Source of the DNA: Ancylobacter vacuolatus
GTDB taxonomy: Bacteria > Pseudomonadota > Alphaproteobacteria > Rhizobiales > Xanthobacteraceae
Reading direction: 5' to 3'
Length of the DNA stretch: 64,000 nucleotides
NCBI RefSeq assembly: GCF_030813595.1
Contig: NZ_JAUSUH010000007.1
Span: 1-64,000 of the forward strand
Positions 9,063 through 17,069 of this stretch are shown piece by piece; the first letter of the stretch is position 1, and every line of letters begins with the position of its first letter. The notes beneath the pieces are model-generated. The model had not been told where the DNA came from and did no database searches. It saw nothing but the letters and a program-made list of their open reading frames with translations. The position numbers and the translations under genes were made by a program.

Positions 9063-9307
9063 GCTGCCGGATAATAATATACTCATTGCATAGATTTCTA
9101 TTGACCGGCGGCGCACGGTTTGCTCAGATGAATCTGCCGACGTTGCCGCTGCGCCTTCCGCCCAGCCCGCCAACGTCCCGCTACGGGGGCACCTCATGAC
9201 CTGGACCTGTCGACGCCGCTGATCGCGGCCTTCCAGCTTCACCCGAGATTTTAACGGCCGACACGCGGGCGCCGCGCGCCCCGACGGCCTGTCTATGGAT
9301 TTGACCG
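9063..9307 (+). promoter_or_regulatory. tauA upstream region with AT-rich regulatory stretch
   Basis: A 245-base gap without a convincing gene. The first 45 bases are AT-rich (ATAATAATATACTC, then CATTGCATAGATTTCTATTG at 9084-9103). This resembles the AT-rich stretches upstream of the Rrf2 gene and of ssuD and may be a shared operator. The rest is ordinary GC-rich leader sequence. Confidence 0.4.
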
Positions 9308-10312
9308 ATGACCACTCTTTCCCGCCGCGGCCTTCTCGCCGCCACGGCCGCGCTCGGCCTTTTGATCGCCAGTCCCGCCTTCGCAACCGATGTCACCATC
9401 GGCTACCAGACCGGGGCTGACCCGGCGAAGGTGGCGCAGGCTGATGGCACCTATGAGAAGGCGACCAAGGCCAGCATCGACTGGCGCAAATTCGACTCAG
9501 GCGCCGATGTGATCGCCGCCATCGCCTCCGGCGCGATCCAGATCGGCTATGTCGGCTCCTCCCCGCTCGCCGCCGCCGCCAGCCGCGAGGTGCCGATCGA
9601 GACCATCTATGTCGCCGCCCTGCTCGGCGAGGCCGAGGCGCTGGTGGTGCGCAACGGCGCCGGCATCGCCAAGCCCGAGGACTTCAAGGGCAAGAAGGTG
9701 GCCGTGCCCTTCGTCTCCACCACGCATTACTCGCTGCTGGCGGCGCTGAAGCACTGGGGCGTCGATCCGAAGACGGTCGAAATCCTCAACCTGCGCCCGC
9801 CGGAAATCGCCGCCGCCTTCACCCGTGGCGACATCGACGCCGCCTATGTCTGGGATCCGGCGCTGGGCAAGATCAAGGAAAGCGGCACGGTCTTCGCCTC
9901 CTCCGCCGATGTCGCCAAATGGGGCGCGCCGACCTTCGATGCCTGGATCGTGCGCAAGGATTTCGCCAAGGCGCATCCTGAGATCGTCGCCGAATTCGTC
10001 AAGGTGACGGCGGACGCCTATGCCGACTACGCCAAGAACGGTGCCTCCTGGACCGCCGCCTCGCCGCAGGTGCTCGCCATCGCCAAGCTCACCGGCGCCA
10101 AGCCGGAAGAGATTCCCGAACTGCTGAAGGGCAACAAGTTCCCGCTGCTGGCCGACCAGCTTTCCGAAGGGCTGCTGGGCGGCGGCTCGGTGGAGGCCAT
10201 CGTCGCCACCGCGACCTTCCTCAAGGAGCAGGGCCGCATCGAGGCGGTGCTGAAGGACTACGGCCCCTATGTCAGCCGCGCCCCGGCCGAGCAGGCCGCC
10301 AAGCTGAACTGA
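9308..10312 (+). CDS. tauA: Taurine ABC transporter substrate-binding protein TauA
   Basis: Periplasmic binding protein of 334 residues. A signal peptide (SRRGLLAATAALGLLIASPAFA, residues 5-26) precedes the mature start TDVTIGYQTGADPAKVAQADG, which is characteristic of TauA. Other TauA features are GAIQIGYVGSSPLAAAASREVPIETIYVA and IDAAYVWDPALGKIKESGTVF. It would deliver taurine to TauBC encoded immediately downstream. No TauD dioxygenase is encoded in the window, so imported taurine may be desulfonated by another enzyme. Confidence 0.94.
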   Translation: MTTLSRRGLLAATAALGLLIASPAFATDVTIGYQTGADPAKVAQADGTYEKATKASIDWRKFDSGADVIAAIASGAIQIGYVGSSPLAAAASREVPIETIYVAALLGEAEALVVRNGAGIAKPEDFKGKKVAVPFVSTTHYSLLAALKHWGVDPKTVEILNLRPPEIAAAFTRGDIDAAYVWDPALGKIKESGTVFASSADVAKWGAPTFDAWIVRKDFAKAHPEIVAEFVKVTADAYADYAKNGASWTAASPQVLAIAKLTGAKPEEIPELLKGNKFPLLADQLSEGLLGGGSVEAIVATATFLKEQGRIEAVLKDYGPYVSRAPAEQAAKLN

Positions 10313-10383
10313 CCGGCCCTCCTCCTCCCGCTGATCCTTCCGTTCCCGAGCGTCGTGGTGTGTGAGTTCCTCGACGAACCTAA

Positions 10384-10428
10384 GGCCCGGCCTCCGCTCC
10401 CCCAAGGTGCCGAGGTCGGGCCCCTTTT
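10384..10428 (+). terminator. Stem-loop between tauA and tauB, followed by T-run
   Basis: GGCCCGGCCTC at 10384-10394 can pair with GAGGTCGGGCC at 10412-10422, with one G-T pair, around a 17-base loop, followed by CCTTTT. Stem-loops of this kind after binding-protein genes commonly act as partial terminators or mRNA-stabilising elements, keeping the binding protein in excess over the membrane parts. The pairing is seen; the function is inferred. Confidence 0.55.
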
Positions 10429-10469
10429 CCCCGACTCAAATTGGTCTGATCGGCCTGACTGTTCACCTC

Positions 10470-11243
10470 ATGAAACTGACCATCCACCATCTCGGCGTCC
10501 AATTTCCGCAACCGGACGGCGGCGAGGCCCCGGTGCTCGACGGCATTGATCTCGCGATCCCGGCCGGCGAACTCGTGGTGCTTCTCGGCGCCTCCGGTTG
10601 CGGAAAGTCGACGCTTCTCAATGCGATAGCCGGCTTCTTGCCGCCCACCGAAGGCGAGATCTGGGTCGAGCAGCGGCGGGTCACGGGGCCGGGAATCGAT
10701 CGCGGCGTGGTGCTGCAGACCGATGCGCTTTTCCCCTGGCTGAACGCCCGCGACAATGTCGCATTCGGCCTGCGACTGCGCTCTATCCCATTGAAAGAAC
10801 GAAATAATCGCGCTGAGGAGGCGCTGGATCTCGTCGGACTCGCCGGCAAGGGCGACCACGCGACCTGGCAGCTTTCCGGCGGCCAGCGCCAGCGCGTCAG
10901 CCTCGCCCGCGCGCTCATTGCCGATCCGGAAATCCTCTTGATGGATGAACCGCTTGGCGCGCTCGACGCGATGACGCGGGAGCAGATGCAGGACCTCGTG
11001 CTCGAAGTGTGGCAGCGCACCGGCAAGACCATCCTCTTCGTCACCCACGGCCTCGACGAGGCGCTCTATCTCGGCACGCGGCTGGTGGTGCTGGCGGGAA
11101 AGCCGGGCCGGATCGTGCATGACGAGCCGCTCGCCTTCGGCCGCCGCGCCCTTGAAATCGGTAGCAAGGTCAAGTCCTTGCCCGCCTTCGCCACCGCCCG
11201 AGAGCGGCTGCGCGAGGTGATCTTTGCCGGAGCCCCGACATGA
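10470..11243 (+). CDS. tauB: Taurine ABC transporter ATP-binding protein TauB
   Basis: ATPase of 257 residues. Walker A is GASGCGKS at residues 40-47, VLQTDALFPWLNARDNVAFGLRLR is the TauB-type Q-loop region, LSGGQRQR is the signature and [13 protein letters not shown] is Walker B. The start MKLTIHHLGVQFPQP at 10470 was chosen because homologous sequence begins there; the frame is open for 36 further codons upstream, which overlap the stem-loop. It overlaps tauC by four bases. Confidence 0.94.
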   Translation: MKLTIHHLGVQFPQPDGGEAPVLDGIDLAIPAGELVVLLGASGCGKSTLLNAIAGFLPPTEGEIWVEQRRVTGPGIDRGVVLQTDALFPWLNARDNVAFGLRLRSIPLKERNNRAEEALDLVGLAGKGDHATWQLSGGQRQRVSLARALIADPEILLMDEPLGALDAMTREQMQDLVLEVWQRTGKTILFVTHGLDEALYLGTRLVVLAGKPGRIVHDEPLAFGRRALEIGSKVKSLPAFATARERLREVIFAGAPT

Positions 11244-12142
11244 GCTTCCTGTCCCCCTTGCCGGTCGCCGACATCTCCCTGCCGCTGATCGTGCCGGCGG
11301 AAGGCTTCCCCTTCGACGATCAGCTGCGCCCGCGCACGCCGGCGCCCCCGGCGCGAAAGGCCCGCCGGCGCACCGGCGTTCCAGCACGCATCTGGATCCC
11401 GCTCGCCACCCTCGCCGGCTTCCTCGCTCTGTGGTGGGCGGTAACGGCCTTTGGCGCCGTGCCGGCGTTGTTCCTGCCCTCGCCGCAGGCCGTGGCCACC
11501 CGCCTCTCGCGCCTTGTCACAGAAGGGTTTGTCGACGCCACGCTGGCGCAGCATCTGGCCGCCAGCCTGTTCCGCGTCTTCGCCGCGCTGGCGGCGGCGC
11601 TGCTGCTCGGCGTGCCGGCGGGCTTCGCCATCGGGCTGTCGACGGTCGGGCGCGGCATTCTCGATCCCATCGTCGAGTTCCTGCGGCCGATTCCCCCGCT
11701 GGCCTATCTGCCCCTCGTCATCATCTGGGCCGGTATCGGCGAGAGCGCGAAAGTGCTCGTGATCGCCCTCGCCATGCTGCCGCCGATCATCATCGCCACC
11801 GCCGCCGGAACACGGGGCGTGGACGGCAATCGGCTCAATGTCGCGCGGGCGCTGGGCGCGACACGGGCGCAACTGCTGCGGCTGGTGGTGCTGCCCTCGG
11901 CCTCACCGTCCATTCTCACCGGCACCCGCATCGCCCTCGGCGCCGGCTGGTCGACTCTGGTGGCGGCGGAGCTTGTGGCAGCGACGCGCGGCGTCGGCTT
12001 CATGATCCAGTCCGCCGCCAATTTCCTCGCCACCGATGTGGTCGTGGCCGGCATCTTCGTGATCGCCGGCGTGGCCTTCGTGCTGGAACTGGCAATCCGC
12101 CTGTTGGAGCGCGCGTTGGTCGGCTGGGCCGCCCATGCGTGA
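11240..12142 (+). CDS. tauC: Taurine ABC transporter permease TauC
   Basis: Permease of 300 residues with a long cytoplasmic N-terminus (about 50 residues, basic KARRRTGVP), then about six membrane segments from IWIPLATLAGFLALWWAVTAFG. GILDPIVEFLRPIPPLAYLPLVIIWAGIGESAK and the coupling loop LNVARALGATRAQLLRLVVLPSASPSILTGTRIALG are TauC-like. It is the last gene of the tauABC unit; the next 40 kb carry nothing else clearly sulfur-related except the relics immediately downstream. Confidence 0.94.
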   Translation: MSFLSPLPVADISLPLIVPAEGFPFDDQLRPRTPAPPARKARRRTGVPARIWIPLATLAGFLALWWAVTAFGAVPALFLPSPQAVATRLSRLVTEGFVDATLAQHLAASLFRVFAALAAALLLGVPAGFAIGLSTVGRGILDPIVEFLRPIPPLAYLPLVIIWAGIGESAKVLVIALAMLPPIIIATAAGTRGVDGNRLNVARALGATRAQLLRLVVLPSASPSILTGTRIALGAGWSTLVAAELVAATRGVGFMIQSAANFLATDVVVAGIFVIAGVAFVLELAIRLLERALVGWAAHA

Positions 12143-12159
12143 TCGCGCGCCGGCGACGT

Positions 12160-12903
12160 TCAGATGGCGTGAGCGGCATAGAGCTCGGTAAGCACGCCCG
12201 ATTTCATCCGGGCGAGTTCCGGGTCGCGCCGGTCGCGCGCCCCAAGCCCGACCTCGACCAGCAGCGCCGACACGCGCGGCGCGTTCCCCTCGCCGACGCC
12301 GAAGGCGACATTGGCGCGACGTTGAGCCAGGGGAACAGGCGCGGCTCCGGGCAGACGAAGCCGATCTCACGGTTGAGCCCGCTCTGGCGCGTGCCGGCGA
12401 ACACCACCTCGCCCTCATAGTCGCGGTCGAGGCGCGCGATGATGCGCAGCGGCACCCAGGCAAGGCCGGGTATGGCGCGCAGAGCCTGGAAGGTGGGGGC
12501 GAGAATCGATTCCGTCCGCCGGTTCAGCCCGACACGCGCGCCGATCGGCAAAGCGAGCGCGACACCTAGCGCATAGCCTGCCAGCATCCGCGCCGTGCTG
12601 ACCGCGAGATGGGTGACGAGGCCTTGCTGGTAGAGTTCTCGGAAGGTCTCGATGATCGCACTGGGTGGGGCATCAGCCGCGCCGGCACCAGTTTGAGCGC
12701 AACCGAGGCCTCCAGCCCGGCCAGCGCCAGCGCGGGCACCAACAGGCCCCACAGGTTGAGCCGGGTCGGGCTGGTGCGCCCGGGGAGCGGGACCGCCCTC
12801 CCCTCGCGCGCATTGGTTTCCGACAGATCCGTCACTGGCCCTTGGCCTTCGCCTGGGTTTCCACCGCGACGCGATTGGCGATGGCCTCGGCCGGGTTGGC
12901 GAG
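12160..12903 (-). pseudogene. Relic of a sulfonate-type ABC operon (binding-protein tail, permease, ATPase fragments)
   Basis: On the minus strand three broken pieces follow one another. The tail of a binding protein ([22 protein letters not shown] then stop) covers about 12832-12903. A permease starts at GTG 12835, overlapping that stop by four bases ([12 protein letters not shown], then [27 protein letters not shown]), shifts frame near 12660 and resumes as [42 protein letters not shown], stopping making sense near LAWVPL. It runs without a gap into ATPase pieces (IGFVCPEPRLFPWLN, then LLVEVGLGARDRRDPELARM), which shift frame again and end at 12160. Deletions have removed the permease C-terminus and most ATPase motifs. 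It cannot be functional. Confidence 0.75.
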
Positions 12904-13015
12904 GATCGATATCTATCCCGGCGCGACAGTCGGTGGCCGCTTCTTCATAGACCACGGTACTGACGCCGTCATCGGTGAGACCGCCGTGATCGGCGAATCC
13001 AGCAAGACGTTATAA
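12902..13015 (+). pseudogene. Fragment of serine O-acetyltransferase (CysE type)
   Basis: A 38-codon stretch reads [20 protein letters not shown] and continues with [11 protein letters not shown] before running off family similarity to a stop at 13013-13015. This is the left-handed beta-helix segment of CysE/serine acetyltransferase (consensus [27 protein letters not shown]). There is no start and neither half of the enzyme is present. It abuts the sulfonate-transporter relic and lies about 165 bases before repA, suggesting that the replication module landed in or next to sulfur genes. Confidence 0.7.
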
Positions 13016-13138
13016 TGAAAGGAAAATGCGCTGATCTCACGCATGGCGGCTTTCGCGTGCGGGTGCCGGTGATTAACCATTCATTAACCCATATCTCCTT
13101 GCCGAAGCGTCAGAATCATGCGCTATCTTGAGACGGAA

Positions 13139-13157
13139 AGAGCGCGTCTGACGCTCT
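13139..13157. promoter_or_regulatory. Inverted repeat upstream of repA, candidate RepA/RepB operator
   Basis: AGAGCG and CGCTCT flank a seven-base centre, and inside lies the nine-base palindrome CGTCTGACG. It sits 24 bases before the repA start, where repABC operons carry the operator for autorepression by RepA with RepB. A related GCGTCAGA occurs at 13107-13114. The palindrome is seen; the function is inferred from known repABC operons. Confidence 0.5.
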
Positions 13158-13180
13158 AAAACCGTCTTGAGCACGAAGAT

Positions 13181-14398
13181 ATGGCTACTCCTGTAAGGCT
13201 CGGGTTTCAGAATGGGTCTACCGCCGCTTGGATTTCCCAGCGCGCGGAGGCTTTGTCGGCCCGTCTGCGTGCCGTCGGAGAGCTTGCCTTTCCGCCGTCA
13301 GCTGAGAAGTCGCTGCGTTCGTTTACCTCGGGAGAGGTGGCGGAGATTGTCGGCGTGTCGGATGGCTATCTCCGACAATTGTCGCTGGACGGGCTGGGAC
13401 CTGCTCCCGATATTGGCGCCAGTGGCCGGCGTTCCTACACACTTACCCAGATCAATGAACTTCGGGCCTTTCTGGCCTCCACCCGACCGAAAGAGGGGCT
13501 GAAGTTTTGGCCGCGTCGGCGGCCCGGTGACAAGCTTCAAGTGCTCACGGTCGCAAATTTCAAGGGCGGTTCGGCCAAGACAACGACCTCGCTTTATCTC
13601 GCGCAGGGGCTCGCCCTGCAGGGCTTTCGGGTGCTGGCGATTGATCTCGATCCGCAGGCCTCGCTATCCTCCATGTTCGGCTATCAGCCCGAATTCGACA
13701 TTCCGGAGAACGCGACGCTTTACGGTGCGATCCGCTACGACGAGCGGCGCGTGCCGATGAAGGACGTTGTGCGCCCGTCCTATTTTTCCGGAATCAGCAT
13801 CGTGCCTGGCAATCTTGAACTCATGGAGTTCGAACACCAGACGCCGCGTCACATGCTGAATAATCGCGGTGCTGCCGAGGATCTGTTCTTCCGCCGGGTG
13901 GCGGCGGCCATCGAGCAGGTCGAGGCGGATTTCGACGTGGTGGTGATCGACTGCCCGCCCCAGCTCGGCTTCCTCACCATGGGAGCGTTGAATGCGGCGA
14001 CCGGAATGATCGTCACGGTTCACCCGCAGATGGTCGACGTCGCCTCCATGAGCCAGTTCCTGCTCATGACCTCGGATTTGCTGACGGTCATCGAGGAGGC
14101 GGGTGGGGCACTCGAGTTCGACTTCATGAAGTTCCTGATCACCCGGCATGACCCGAGGGATGTGCCGGAACAGGAGATTGTCGGGCTGCTGCGCGATATT
14201 TTCGGTGCTGACGTGCTGGCGGCGACGGCCTGGAAGTCGACGGCCATCGCCAATGCCGGATTGACCAAGCAGTCGCTCTACGAGCTGTCGCGTGGCTCGG
14301 TGGGGCGCTCGGTCTATGATCGGGCGATGGAATCGGTCAATGCGGTGAACCGAGAGGTCATCGAGCAGATTGCGCGTGTCTGGGGACGGGTGCCGTGA
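13181..14398 (+). CDS. repA: Plasmid partitioning ATPase RepA (ParA family)
   Basis: A 405-residue ParA-type ATPase, the usual length for repABC RepA. An N-terminal DNA-binding helix-turn-helix (FTSGEVAEIVGVSDGYLRQL, residues 48-67, then the YTLTQINELR segment) precedes the deviant Walker A KGGSAKTTTS at 128-137, DLDPQASLSSMFGYQPEFD and VVVIDCPPQLGFLTMGAL. It partitions the replicon with RepB bound at parS and represses its own operon. It starts at ATG 13181. GC3 and codon choice are a little less extreme than in the sulfonate genes upstream. Confidence 0.97.
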   Translation: MATPVRLGFQNGSTAAWISQRAEALSARLRAVGELAFPPSAEKSLRSFTSGEVAEIVGVSDGYLRQLSLDGLGPAPDIGASGRRSYTLTQINELRAFLASTRPKEGLKFWPRRRPGDKLQVLTVANFKGGSAKTTTSLYLAQGLALQGFRVLAIDLDPQASLSSMFGYQPEFDIPENATLYGAIRYDERRVPMKDVVRPSYFSGISIVPGNLELMEFEHQTPRHMLNNRGAAEDLFFRRVAAAIEQVEADFDVVVIDCPPQLGFLTMGALNAATGMIVTVHPQMVDVASMSQFLLMTSDLLTVIEEAGGALEFDFMKFLITRHDPRDVPEQEIVGLLRDIFGADVLAATAWKSTAIANAGLTKQSLYELSRGSVGRSVYDRAMESVNAVNREVIEQIARVWGRVP

Positions 14399-14447
14399 CG
14401 GAGCGAGCTCCCCTGCCCTCGACCGGGCCGCTTTTTCGCCAGCCCTT

Positions 14448-14463
14448 GTTGTCTGCGGACAAC
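14448..14463. promoter_or_regulatory. parS centromere-like site between repA and repB
   Basis: GTTGTCTGCGGACAAC is a 16-base near-perfect palindrome matching the repABC parS consensus GTTNNNNGCNNNNAAC. It lies in the repA-repB gap, a known parS location in this plasmid family. RepB is expected to bind it. Confidence 0.85.
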
Positions 14464-14579
14464 CCGGGCTTCGTATGCAATCGAGCGCTTATGCGGCCTG
14501 ATTGGTTGCCAGACGCGTGCCCGCAGTCGGACCGTTCTCGCACAGCGGGCCGGGGCCACGTGCCGATGAGAGAGGCGAG

Positions 14580-15578
14580 ATGAGCAAGCGCACCCAATCC
14601 ATTCGCTCGATGTTCGCCGGGCGCGGCGAAGGTGAGTTGTCAGCTGACAACAAGCCCTCCCTGCCCCGCGTGACCGCCGGGGCGGTTCGTTCGCTGAAGG
14701 AAACCTTCACCGATGTCGAGCGCGATTACCAGGCGCTGCGCGAGCAGCTGTCAAATGGCGCGATCGTGGTGGAGCTCGATCCCACACTCGTGGACCCCTC
14801 GCCTTTTGCCGATCGCATCCATGATCAGGACGAATCCTCTTTCGATGAGCTGAAGCGTTCCATTGCGGAGCGCGGGCAGGAAATCCCCATTCTGGTTCGC
14901 CCCCATCCCTCGTCACCGGGACGCTACCAGAGCGCCTATGGACATCGCCGGGTGCGCGCCGTTGGCGATCTCGGAGGGCAGGTCAAAGCCTATGTCCGGC
15001 CGCTGACCGATGAGGACCTGGTCGTTTCGCAGGGCATTGAGAACTCGGCGCGCGAAGATCTCAGCTTCATCGAGCGGGCGCTGTTCGCGCTCAAGCTGGA
15101 AGATGCCGGTTTCCAGCGGACAGTGGTGCAGTCCGCCTTGACGATCGATCGGGCCGAGGCCTCCAAGCTCATCGCTGTGGCGAAGGCGATACCGGCCGAT
15201 CTGGTCGCAGCGATCGGGCGGGCACCTAAGGTCGGCCGCGGCCGCTGGCAGTCTCTGGCGGAGATTCTCCAGGACGCGGCGCTGGTGGAAAAGGCGCGGG
15301 GGCTTATCGCGCAGCCGGATTTTCGGACGCAATCGACCGGCGAACGGTTTGATACGATATTCGGCCTGCGCAAGGCGCCGGCGCCGCTGGCGCCCGCAGC
15401 GCAGGAACAGACTGTCCGCAGCCGGGATGGAACCGAGCTCGCCACATTGGTGCGATCGAAAAGGATCGTGCGCCTACAGATCGATCGGGAACGGAACGAG
15501 GCTTTTGCAGACTTTGTGCTGCGCAAGCTGCCCGATCTTTACGACCTGTACACGCAGGAAAGGAGCGTTGATGAGTGA
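14580..15578 (+). CDS. repB: Plasmid partitioning protein RepB (ParB family)
   Basis: A 332-residue ParB-type centromere-binding protein. The start MSKRTQSIRSMFAG at 14580 is the family's usual N-terminus (the RepA-interacting end); an upstream extension in frame is not conserved sequence. The nuclease-like N-domain (LDPTLVDPSPFADRI, then RSIAERGQEIPILVRPHPSSPGRYQSAYGHRRVRA) is followed by ENSAREDLSFIERALFALKLEDAGF and a helix-turn-helix around QSALTIDRAEASKLIAVAKAIP. It binds parS and, with RepA, segregates the plasmid. A parS site is embedded in its own coding sequence. Confidence 0.96.
   Translation: MSKRTQSIRSMFAGRGEGELSADNKPSLPRVTAGAVRSLKETFTDVERDYQALREQLSNGAIVVELDPTLVDPSPFADRIHDQDESSFDELKRSIAERGQEIPILVRPHPSSPGRYQSAYGHRRVRAVGDLGGQVKAYVRPLTDEDLVVSQGIENSAREDLSFIERALFALKLEDAGFQRTVVQSALTIDRAEASKLIAVAKAIPADLVAAIGRAPKVGRGRWQSLAEILQDAALVEKARGLIAQPDFRTQSTGERFDTIFGLRKAPAPLAPAAQEQTVRSRDGTELATLVRSKRIVRLQIDRERNEAFADFVLRKLPDLYDLYTQERSVDE
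14636..14651. promoter_or_regulatory. Second parS site, inside the start of repB
   Basis: GTTGTCAGCTGACAAC is a perfect 16-base palindrome fitting the parS consensus, within codons 19-24 of repB. The outer six bases on each side are identical to those of the site at 14448-14463, 173 bases upstream, so the two form a small centromere cluster. Confidence 0.85.
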
Positions 15579-15613
15579 CGATTAGCCGGTAAAGGCCCAC
15601 AGGCTGTAGCCGC

Positions 15614-15665
15614 AAAGAAAAAGGCCCCCGAAACGAATTCCGGAAGCCCTTCTCGATCTTTGGCG
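15614..15665 (-). ncRNA. Antisense RNA (ctRNA, incompatibility RNA) of the repABC operon
   Basis: On the minus strand of the repB-repC gap there is a good promoter: TTGACG (bases 15700-15695) and GATTCT (15677-15672) spaced by exactly 17 bases. Transcription would begin near 15665 and meet a hairpin (about 15646-15623, arms GGCTTCCGGAA and TTTCGGGGGCC with G-T pairs, TTCG-like loop) followed by TTTTTCTTT ending near 15614. The RNA would be about 50 bases, the size known for repABC ctRNAs, which block repC expression and set copy number and incompatibility. Promoter and terminator are seen; exact ends are estimates. Confidence 0.78.
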
Positions 15666-15700
15666 AGTTTGAGAATCGCACTTCCTAGAATCACCGTCAA

Positions 15701-15740
15701 GCCTCTCGTGAGGCTTAGCGCCGTTTCGGCGAGCGTTTTT
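15701..15740 (+). promoter_or_regulatory. Stem-loops in the repC leader (attenuator target of ctRNA)
   Basis: Two adjacent hairpins on the plus strand: GCCTC-TCGT-GAGGC at 15701-15714 and CGCCG-TTT-CGGCG at 15719-15731, followed by AGCG and five Ts (15736-15740). The second looks like an intrinsic terminator just 27 bases before the repC start. In repABC plasmids ctRNA binding to the leader favours such a stem and lowers RepC; that role is inferred by family. Confidence 0.6.
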
Positions 15741-15766
15741 CTTTGCCCAGATCAAGGTGAAGGAAA

Positions 15767-16996
15767 ATGCAGACGCATATCACGACGACGCCCTTTGGGC
15801 GGCGGTCGCTGTCGCTCGCCCATGTGGCAAGCCAGGCCGTGGCAAAGGCACGCCCGCTCGACAAAGCGGTGCACAAATGGAACGTGTTCCGGGCGATCTG
15901 CACGGCGAAAGCGCGCATCGGTGTCTCCGAGCGGGCGCTGGCGGTGCTCGATGCGCTGCTGTCCTTCCACCCGGAGACCGCGCTGACCGGCGAGGACCTC
16001 ATCGTCTTCCCCTCGAACCAGCAATTGTCGCTGCGCGCCCACGGCATGGCGCCGGCGACGCTGCGCCGGCATCTTGCGGTGCTGGTCGATGCCGGGCTGA
16101 TCGTGCGGCGCGACAGCCCGAACGGCAAGCGCTATGCCCGCAAGGACCGGGGCGGCGAGATCGAGCGGGCCTTCGGCTTCGATCTGTCGCCGCTGGTGGC
16201 GCGCGCCGATGAGTTCGAAGCCTGGGCCGAGGAGGTGAGGGCGGAAGAACGGGCGCTCAAGCTGGTGCGCGAGCGCATTACCCTGTGCCGGCGCGACATC
16301 GCCAAGATGATCGCCACCGGCATTGCGGAGGGCGTTCCCACACGTGGACGAGGGCCGGGTCCGGCCGACTGGATGGAGATCCACGGCCTTTTCCGGACCA
16401 TTGTCGAGCGGATTCCGCGCAATGCCATCAGACTGGCGCTGGAGCCAATCGCCGAGGACCTGGCGCTACTCGCCGACGAGATCCTTACCCTGCTGGAAGC
16501 ACACGTGAAAACGTCTGTTTTGAGCGCCAATGAGTCTCAAACTGAGCGCCACAAACAGAATTCAAATCCAGACTCCCCTATTGATCTTGAACCTCGCTTT
16601 CGAGAAAGCAGGGGGGCGGGGACTGAGCTGAAGACGGAACCGCCGCGCCAGCCAGAAGGGGCCTACCCTCTCGGGATGATCCTCGATGCCTGCCCCGATA
16701 TCGTTGACTATGCCCGGGGTGGCATTTCCAACTGGCGGGACTTCATGGCAACCGTCGCCATTGTCCGGCCAATGCTGGGGATCAGTCCCAGCGCCTGGGA
16801 GGAGGCGCAAGCGGCGATGGGCGAGGTGCAGGCGGCCGTGGTCGTTGCCGCCATTCTCCAGCGCGGCACGGCGATCAACAGTGCCGGCGGCTATATGCGC
16901 GATCTGACGCGAAAGGCGGAAGCCGGCGCCTTCTCGATTGGACCGATGCTTATGGCGCTGATCGGCAAGCGGAAAGGCGAGAAGAAACGGGCATGA
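15767..16996 (+). CDS. repC: Replication initiator RepC
   Basis: A 409-residue initiator, the usual length for repABC RepC. Family features are the start MQTHITTTPFGRRSLSLAHVASQ, the winged-helix DNA-binding region DLIVFPSNQQLSLRAHGMAPATLRRHLAVLVDAGLIVRRDSPNGKRYARK, an ERITLCRRDIAKMI segment and the C-terminal domain YPLGMILDACPDIVDYARGGISNWRDFMATVAIVRPMLGISPSAWEEA. AAGGTGAAGG precedes the start. RepC binds the origin inside its own gene; its level is the main control of copy number. Confidence 0.97.
   Translation: MQTHITTTPFGRRSLSLAHVASQAVAKARPLDKAVHKWNVFRAICTAKARIGVSERALAVLDALLSFHPETALTGEDLIVFPSNQQLSLRAHGMAPATLRRHLAVLVDAGLIVRRDSPNGKRYARKDRGGEIERAFGFDLSPLVARADEFEAWAEEVRAEERALKLVRERITLCRRDIAKMIATGIAEGVPTRGRGPGPADWMEIHGLFRTIVERIPRNAIRLALEPIAEDLALLADEILTLLEAHVKTSVLSANESQTERHKQNSNPDSPIDLEPRFRESRGAGTELKTEPPRQPEGAYPLGMILDACPDIVDYARGGISNWRDFMATVAIVRPMLGISPSAWEEAQAAMGEVQAAVVVAAILQRGTAINSAGGYMRDLTRKAEAGAFSIGPMLMALIGKRKGEKKRA
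16503..16612. other. AT-rich stretch inside repC, probable oriV
   Basis: In known repABC plasmids the origin lies within the repC coding region in an AT-rich interval. Here the only AT-rich interval of repC is about 16503-16612, encoding a polar low-complexity linker (VKTSVLSANESQTERHKQNS and on). It includes the repeated pieces CAAACTGAGCGCCACAAAC and TTTTGAGCGCCAATGAG, both containing TGAGCGCCA. RepC probably binds here. This is a location by analogy. Confidence 0.55.
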
Positions 16997-17069
16997 GGAG
17001 GGGCTGCGCGGCTTGAAAGGCCGGGGGGCGTGTAATACTTGTCCGTCAAATGTCCTTACCGGGATTGGC

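Noticed and set aside
13373-13386. CGACAATTGTCG inside repA as a third parS site
   Set aside because: It is a palindrome but lacks the GTTNNNNGCNNNNAAC pattern shared by the two sites at 14448 and 14636.
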